From assembly GCF_030272615.1 (NCBI RefSeq), contig NC_081414.1:235186733-235250732 (forward strand): 64,000 nucleotides of DNA, read 5' to 3'. Made by a program: the position numbers and the translations under genes. Below the pieces are notes generated by a model that ran no database searches, was not told where the DNA came from, and was given only the letters and a program-made list of their open reading frames with translations. Numbering within the stretch: the first letter of the stretch is position 1; every line of letters begins with the position of its first letter. Source of the stretch: Cryptomeria japonica. Taxonomy: Eukaryota; Streptophyta; Pinopsida; Cupressales; Cupressaceae. Below, one piece after another: positions 57,600 to 64,000 of this stretch.

Positions 57600-57845
57600 G
57601 GCCCCTACCTCAGGACTCTTTGACTTCGGAGTTCCGATGTCAAAACCAAAAGGGACCTCAAGACTCTGGGACTCCGGAGTTCCGAGGTCAAAACCAAAAG
57701 GGACCTCGGGACTCAAGGACTCCGGAGTTTCGAGGTCAAAAACAAAATGGACCTTGGGACTCCGGGACTCTGGAGTTTCGAGGTCAAAACCAAAAGGGAC
57801 CTTGGGACTCCGGGACTCCGGAGTTCCGAGGTCAAAAACAAAAGG
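57600..57845. repeat. GGGACTCCGGAGTTCCGAGG tandem array, 5' LTR of E
   Basis: Five units lie upstream of the TATA box on the element strand, each with a near-palindromic ACTCCGGAGT core and a GAGGTCAAAACCAAAAGGGA spacer. This is a good candidate for enhancer-like repeats in U3. Confidence 0.75.
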
Positions 57846-57923
57846 AAAGAAAAGAGAAAACAAAGGGGACCCAAATTTCGACTCAAGGAGACTAACGGGG
57901 AAATAGATATGCTAGGCATAACA

Positions 57924-57928
57924 AAGAG
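57924..57928. repeat. Target site duplication AAGAG of gypsy element E, right
   Basis: It is the partner of 38784-38788. LINE sequence resumes directly after it. Confidence 0.85.
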
Positions 57929-58860
57929 GTCCTTTTCTCTCAACATCCTCTCATTCTCCATAGCTTAAAGAGGATCCTGGGAAATGAATTTCTTTTGGCT
58001 TACCAGAGGTATAGAGCCAATGCTGGTATTCCAACCTTTTTTCTTGCAATATAAATCTACATGGGGACTAGTAAGCAGCAAGCAAAATTGCTAACCCAAA
58101 TGATGTTCAAGCACTGCCCGTTGGGGAAAATAGATGTTGTATTGGACAACATTGATGCCAATCTCATAATTTCGCTTCCCCAAAACTAATATATGTCACT
58201 TAGCAATGGAGCGGAGGTGAAGAAGCTTGTGATTGTTAATTCTTTGGATTTTGTATCCTTCCAAGCAACTTGGCCCGTCATCTCCAGGAACATTGAGTTC
58301 CTTCTGAAAGTGGCTGGTATACAGAGCAGTTTCACGTCGAATTGGAGGGCAATTTTTCTTTGTGGCGAAGATCTAGCAGTGATTGATGACCTGGGGATCC
58401 TTGAGAATGGTGATCTGGTGGATGGAAATGACTAGGGGTTTGGGTTGGGTGAATAATGGTATCCAAACGACTACCAACTCCCTAAGGAGATGGCAGAATC
58501 AACAGCTCATTTGAATTGTGGCCCTGAATGTCCCATTGTCTTAGATGCGGCCAATGCGCTCGTGGATGATGCTTCCGATGACTCTCTGTGACTCCGGTTG
58601 ACTCTAAGCCCTCCGGTCTCTCTGCCTTTTGAGATTGTTTGTTTTTGTCTTATGACCTCTACGTCTTTAAGAGGTCGGTATATTGTTGACCTCATCCAGT
58701 CCTGTGTTGATTTCTCTTTTCCATGGATTAGAGCTATGGTAGGGGGTTTTCTTCCTGATTCTTTCCCCCTGCCGCTCTTATTGAATCAAGCCTTGTATTC
58801 TCCTTCTTTTTTAATACAAGGGTGTTGCCCCTCTGCAGCTATTTACTTATTAAAAAAAAA
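57929..58860 (+). other. LINE F 3' end with poly(A)
   Basis: This continues the LINE after the gypsy insertion. It ends with AATACAAGGGTGTTGCCC-type sequence and a run of A's at 58852-58860. A plus-strand frame of 80 codons (58193-58435) has no recognised family. Confidence 0.7.
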
Positions 58861-58876
58861 AACATATAACACTAAG
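58861..58876. repeat. Target site duplication of the LINE, right copy
   Basis: AACATATAACACTAAG directly follows the LINE poly(A). Its left partner is at 32083-32098. Confidence 0.85.
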
Positions 58877-61851
58877 ATAATGAATAAACCATTTTCCAAA
58901 CTTTTAAAGTAAACACAATGGTCATACCCACTTCTTAGAAAGTCTTGACTCGTCATGAAGGAATCAAACTTCTTGTACCATTTCCTAGGTGACTGCCTTA
59001 GGCCATACAATGACTTCTTGAGCTTGCAAACAAATTTCTTGTTGCGATTTTGAACAAACCCTTTTGGTTGTTCCATATATATCTCCTCATCCAAATATCC
59101 ATGTAAAGATGTTGTTTTAACATCTAGTTTCTCTAACTCAAGATCAAGTAATGCAACTAATGCTAACACAACCCAAATAGAAACAATCTTAACAACTGGT
59201 GAAAAAACCTCATGAAAGTCAATACCTTCTTTCTGATAATATCCTTTTGCTACCAACCTTGCCTTGTACCTTATAGCTTTATCATCAACACCCTTCTTCA
59301 ATTTGTAGATCCACTTGCAACCTACAACTTTCCTTCCCTTTGGAAGTTCTACTAAGTCCCATGTCTTATTCTTCTCCAAGGCATCCATTTCTTCTTTCAT
59401 TATTGTTTTCCCTTTAGCATTTTCAATGCCATTCATTGCTTCTTGATAACAACTCAGTTCCCCATCATTAGAAATCAAAGCAACAGATGAAATGAAATGA
59501 TCATACCTTTTAGGAGGATTTTTTACTTGTGTAGATCCCCTTAGAGATGGTTGTGGTGTTTCCACACTTTCCTGTATGCCTTCCAAATTTGCACCTTCAC
59601 CTTCGGAGAGTTCTTATGGTTCTTTCTTATCTGTAGATGATTGAATTTCCAATTGAACTTGTTGATGATGTGGTACATGTTCCTGTTCCAAATCAACTTG
59701 TACAATATCTGATTTTGTTAAAGAAGGTTCATCAAATACTACATCTCTGGTAATGATGATTTTATGGGTAGTAGGATCCCACAATCTATATCCCTTAACT
59801 CCATCACCATAACCAACAAAGGAGTATTTCTTAGATTTGGGGTCTAATTTAGAACACTGATCCTTAGAAACAAGAGCATAAGCATCACAACCAAAAAAAT
59901 TCAGATTTGAATAGTCACAAGAACGACTTGTCCATACCTCTTCAGGAATCTTAGAATCAATTGCAACTGATGGTGACCGGTTTACCAAATAGCATGTTGT
60001 ATTAACCTCTCTTTCCCACAACTCTTGTTGCAATTTGGCATTACTGAGAATGCTCCTTGCTCTCTTTAGAAGAGTCCTATTCATGTGTTCAACAACACCA
60101 TTTTGCTGAGGAGTGTAAACTATGGTTTTATGCCTCATGATCCCAGCTTCCTTGCAATAATTTTCAAAATCCAAAGATGTGAACTCACCTCCATTATCTT
60201 TTCTTAAACATTTGATTGATCTGTCAGTACTCTTTTCAACCATAACTCTAAACTACTTAAATACACTAAACACATCAATTTTACTTTTAAGAAAATAGAC
60301 CCACACTTTCCTAGAGTAGTCATCTATAAATGTTACAAAATATGATGCTCCTCCAAAAGAAACAGTAGGGGATGGACCCCAAACATCTGAATGGATGTAG
60401 TCTAAAACACCTTTACTTATGTGACTACCTAATTTAAACTTTTGTCTACATTGCTTTCCAAAGACACAATGCTTGCAAAAATTCAAATTCAAAGTTTTTA
60501 AATCTGGAAGTAGCTTACGGTTTACCAGTACCTTTAGCCCTTTCTCGCTCATACAACCCATTCGTTGATGCCATAAACGAGTAGATTCATATGTTTCCTT
60601 AGATACCATAGTTGCCTCATTTATATCAGTATTTCCTTCTAGCCTATAAAGGTTTCCAACTTTTGTAGCCTTCATAACCTCTAAAATGCCCTTTAACACT
60701 TTAAGTACTCCACCTTGACAAGAGAATTTATAACCACGAGAATCCAAAACACCCAAGGAAATTAAATTATTTTTTAGTTCTGGTACATGTCTTACCTTTG
60801 TTAATGTCTTTACAACACCATCAAACATCTTAATTCTAATACTCCCAATCCTAACAATCTTACAAGAAGGATTATTTCCCATAAGAACAACACCACCATC
60901 AATGGATTGGTAGGTAGAAAACCAATTCCTATGTGGACACATGTGATCAGAAGCACCATAATCTAATATCCATTCATCTTGATGTTATAAGATATTACAA
61001 ATAGATAATACTTCACTAACCATACTTGAATCTATCTCAACAAATTTTTCTTCCTTTTTGGATCCATCATCATCCTCTTTCCTCTTCCAACAATATTTCT
61101 TGAGATGCCCTGATTTACCGCAATACCAACATTTTCCCTTACCCTTTTTGCCTCTTGACTTGGATCTGGATGTACCTCTCAAATTTTCCCTTTTTTATGT
61201 GGATCGACCTCTAGCCACCATTGCTTCAGGAGTGGAAGTTTTTGTATTAGACTTCCTGCACATCTCTTCAGAAAACAAAGCTCCCACAACATAATCAAAT
61301 CCAAGGGTGTCAGTTGTGCTAAAGCTAAACGAAGTGACTAAATGATTCCAAGATTCAAGGGAAGAACACAACAGTGTTGCTTCCTTGTCTTTATCTTCGA
61401 TTTTTGCATCCATACTACCTAATTGACAAATTAGAGTATTGAAAACATTTAAATGATCAACAATTTTTATACGTTTCTTCATTCACGGACTATATAATTG
61501 CCTCTTCAAGTAGATCCGATTTGTCAAAGATTTTGTCATGTAAAGACTCTCCATTCTGCTCCATAAGCCTGTTGTTGTTTCCTCTTCAACAATATTGAAA
61601 ATAACCTCATCCGCCAAACACAACCGAATTACGCTAAGAGATCTCATATTCAGATCTTCCCAGTCCTCATTAGACATATCTGTAGGTTTCTTTGATTTTC
61701 CTACCAATGATTTGTGCAAACCTTGCTGCACTAACAAATCACGCATTTTAAGTTTTCCAAGCTCAAAATTATTCTTTCCATTAAATTTCTCCACCTCGAA
61801 TCTTGTATTCGAAACCTTTGAGCCATTTGATGTTGCAAAATCAACAGTCGC
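58861..61851 (-). pseudogene. Copia gag-pol 5' part: gag, protease, integrase, RT start, element D
   Basis: One register runs from about 61851 to 58861. It holds a UBN2-type gag (FNGKNNFELGKLKMRDLL, then GLWSRMESLYMTKSLTNRIY), a CCHC knuckle CWYCGKSGHLKKYC (61120), a protease active site DYGASDHMC in place of DSGAS (60940), and an integrase with CKHCVFGKQC, the SDVWGP, KDNGGEF and VEHMNRTL blocks. RT starts with WDLVELPKGRKVVGCKWIYK and continues to LFIILVLYV, where the LINE inserted. The finger's second His is Cys (RMGCMS). The normal start ATG seems lost. Nonsense codons, but no frameshift, break it at 61483, 61195, 60985, 60253 and 59614. Confidence 0.85.
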
Positions 61852-61863
61852 TGCAAAACAAAT

Positions 61864-61875
61864 TGCTCTGATACC
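61864..61875 (-). promoter_or_regulatory. Primer binding site, copia element D
   Basis: The minus strand reads TGGTATCAGAGC, the classic initiator-Met tRNA PBS of plant Ty1/copia elements, two bases from the 5' LTR. Confidence 0.88.
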
Positions 61876-61877
61876 AC

Positions 61878-62323
61878 TTGTTATAAATGCAAAAGCATTA
61901 ACCTAGAAACAATAAAATTACAACACAAATTAGATGCAAAGAAGTAGTGAAAAATATAGAAGAATAATAGAACAAATGAGAATTCATAGATTTACATGGT
62001 AAAACCTTAATAATATGCTAAGGAAACATCCACGGGCAAGTATTGGTAATCTTATTGCTCAGGAAAAACAATTACATTTGCAAGCTTCACAGCTGCTGCA
62101 ATATTTCTCTTACAAAACATAATAATAATGTATTCAAGAGAACAAATATTTATAACCTCTTGAAGATAATAACAATCTCTCAACATAGAATAAAACCCGA
62201 TTTATTCCTTCGAAGAAATTGGAAATTTCCTTTCAAAAGTAAAAAATTGTTTTTTCTAAAACAAGAGAAAGATCATTTTCACAATCTTGTTTTTTCTATT
62301 TTTCTTGTTGTCATAATCTTACA
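61878..62323 (-). repeat. 5' LTR of copia element D
   Basis: The plus-strand ends are TGTTATAAATGC and AATCTTACA. It matches 30637-31074 with scattered substitutions and short indels. Confidence 0.88.
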
Positions 62324-63214
62324 ACATGCACTGAATCATTGCCACTTTAGTTTAAAAAAATCACTGCTTCAGTTTCAAAATAATCACCGCTTTAGTTTCA
62401 AAATAATCACTAAAACCTCATTTGTTACATTTCATTTATCTATAATTTGAATTATTTCATATATTTATGAATTGTAATTGTCAAACATCAACTAGTATAC
62501 CTATATTCTTAAAAACTATACATAAAATAATGCCTAGGGATATCACATATTTGTCTTGTATGTTTATTAGTTGTCAAGAAGGACATGGAGATGAATAATG
62601 TTGCACTATTTCACTCTCATTAAAGATGTAACATTTCCATATACTTAGAGACAAGTGGCAATGATTTTATTTTATTCAGAGTAATAAAATAATACTTATA
62701 GAGAAACTTAAACATGCATGCATTTACATGTCATCTACACGTCAAATTTATTCAAAATCATTTTTTTGTTTACGAATATTTGTATGCCATTGTAGATGCC
62801 CCTCGACATAATAAATGTTCTTCTAAAATACTAAACACCAAGAATACGAATCCATTAAAGATCTGCATGCAAAAAGCTGTGAATTTATCTGGAGACAAGT
62901 GACAAGGGTTCTATTTTATTTGAAGTAATAAAATAACACCTTCACAAAAACTGAAACATGGCATATTTCACGCATTTACCCGTCATTTGCATGTCAAAAT
63001 GTTTCAAAAATGGATTTTTGTTTATAGACATTTTTTGATGTAATTGTAGATGTCTCTCGACATAATTTTTTTTTCTTAATCTTATGTATCTATTAGAATG
63101 TGAAGAATGCAACTCTAGATCACGCGCATTTGTAACTGTCGGAATACAAAACATTTATTTTTTCTTACACCGACATACTTAGATGGGTGCCATTGTAGGT
63201 TATGCCTTTCCCTT
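62324..63214. other. AT-rich flank with a diverged tandem duplication
   Basis: 62648-62825 and 62892-63070 are diverged direct repeats with a period near 244 bases. Shared words include GAGACAAGTG, AGTAATAAAATAA, TTTACATGTCAT-like and CTCGACATAA. No coding frame or RNA gene was recognised. Confidence 0.55.
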
Positions 63215-63617
<403 letters not shown>

Positions 63618-64000
63618 ATTATGTATGGTATAATATAATACCTATTAAAATAAATAAGAATATATTTAAAAAATAAATAAACATATAATTTATTATTAAA
63701 AAATTAAATATATAATTTAATAAGTAAATATATTTATAAAAAATAAGTTTTTCTTTTTTTGCTTGGTAAAAGGCCTAAGTCGGGATTATATTAAAATATT
63801 AAAGAGTTAAACTAACACGAATGGAGTGGCAGAGGAGACTAGGGCTTCCACCCAGGGAGTTGCAGGTTTTTCGACCACAAGAAGGTTTTCCCCATGATCG
63901 AAGATATGCAGATCAGGGGATGCAGTAGAGTTTCAAGTAGTCGTGACCTGGTAAATGCCCTTGGCAAAATCCAAGCAAGGCTTGGGAGGATCAAGACAGG
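63618..64000. other. AT-rich DNA, possible LINE 3' end on the minus strand
   Basis: 63618-63750 is AT-rich with no feature. From about 63752 the minus strand reads towards TTTTACCAAGCAAAAAAAG, which could be the A-rich tail of a LINE lying beyond the window edge. The evidence is weak. Confidence 0.25.

Larger units (their letters stand above)
52271..57923 (-). repeat. 5' LTR of gypsy element E
   Basis: It is 5,653 bases long, with plus-strand ends TGTTGACG and ATAACA. The AAGAG duplication is outside and the PBS inside. In element orientation it holds the repeat-rich U3, a TATA box (57453-57462), the ~1,203-codon frame (56937-53326) and about 1 kb of non-coding DNA to the LTR end. Confidence 0.88.

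Overview
The window looks like transposon-dense nuclear DNA of a land plant, most likely a seed plant with a large genome; a gymnosperm is plausible, but the sequence does not settle the species. No host gene was recognised. Almost everything between 194 and 62323 belongs to four retroelement families, partly rearranged and partly nested.

Region 1 (1-29605) is built from copies of one Tat-like Ty3/gypsy family, called A here. The best copy (13211-29605, plus strand) has a leader, a one-frame gag-PR-RT-RH-aRNH-INT polyprotein frame with four nonsense codons, a ~5 kb tail and a 3' LTR. The tail carries an antisense gene for a plant mobile domain (PMD) protein of about 680 residues. That gene has its own TATA-like box, a 22-codon first exon, a consensus donor and acceptor, and an intron of about 0.8 kb. 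Upstream lie three partial copies: a plus-strand fragment (194-1393), a minus-strand fragment (1394-7921) and a plus-strand 3' half (7922-13210). The last two form a large inverted repeat. The 3' half is fused inside its LTR to the truncated 5' LTR of the best copy. Low-complexity TA/CA/TG DNA lies at both outer edges (1-193 and 29606-29918).

Region 2 (30637-62323) is a three-level nest. A Ty1/copia element (minus strand, LTRs 30637-31074 and 61878-62323, initiator-Met-type PBS) is cut in its RT by an L1-type LINE (plus strand, 32099-58860, poly(A), 16-bp target duplication). The LINE is cut in its 3' part by a Ty3/gypsy element E (minus strand, 38789-57923, target duplication AAGAG). E has LTRs of about 5.65 kb. 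Each LTR holds a same-strand open frame of about 1,200 codons for an unrecognised protein, downstream of a TATA box and upstream of the PBS. In its pol, an archaeal-type RNase H lies between protease and RT, and the usual gypsy RNase H has lost its first catalytic Asp.

Region 3 (29919-30636 and 62324-64000) is AT-rich flank with a diverged tandem duplication and a ~400 bp foldback (MITE-like) element.

The candidates most worth pursuing are the LTR-resident gene of E, the spliced antisense PMD gene of A, and an array of GCGTCTGTG-like motifs in the leaders of both the sense and antisense units of A.
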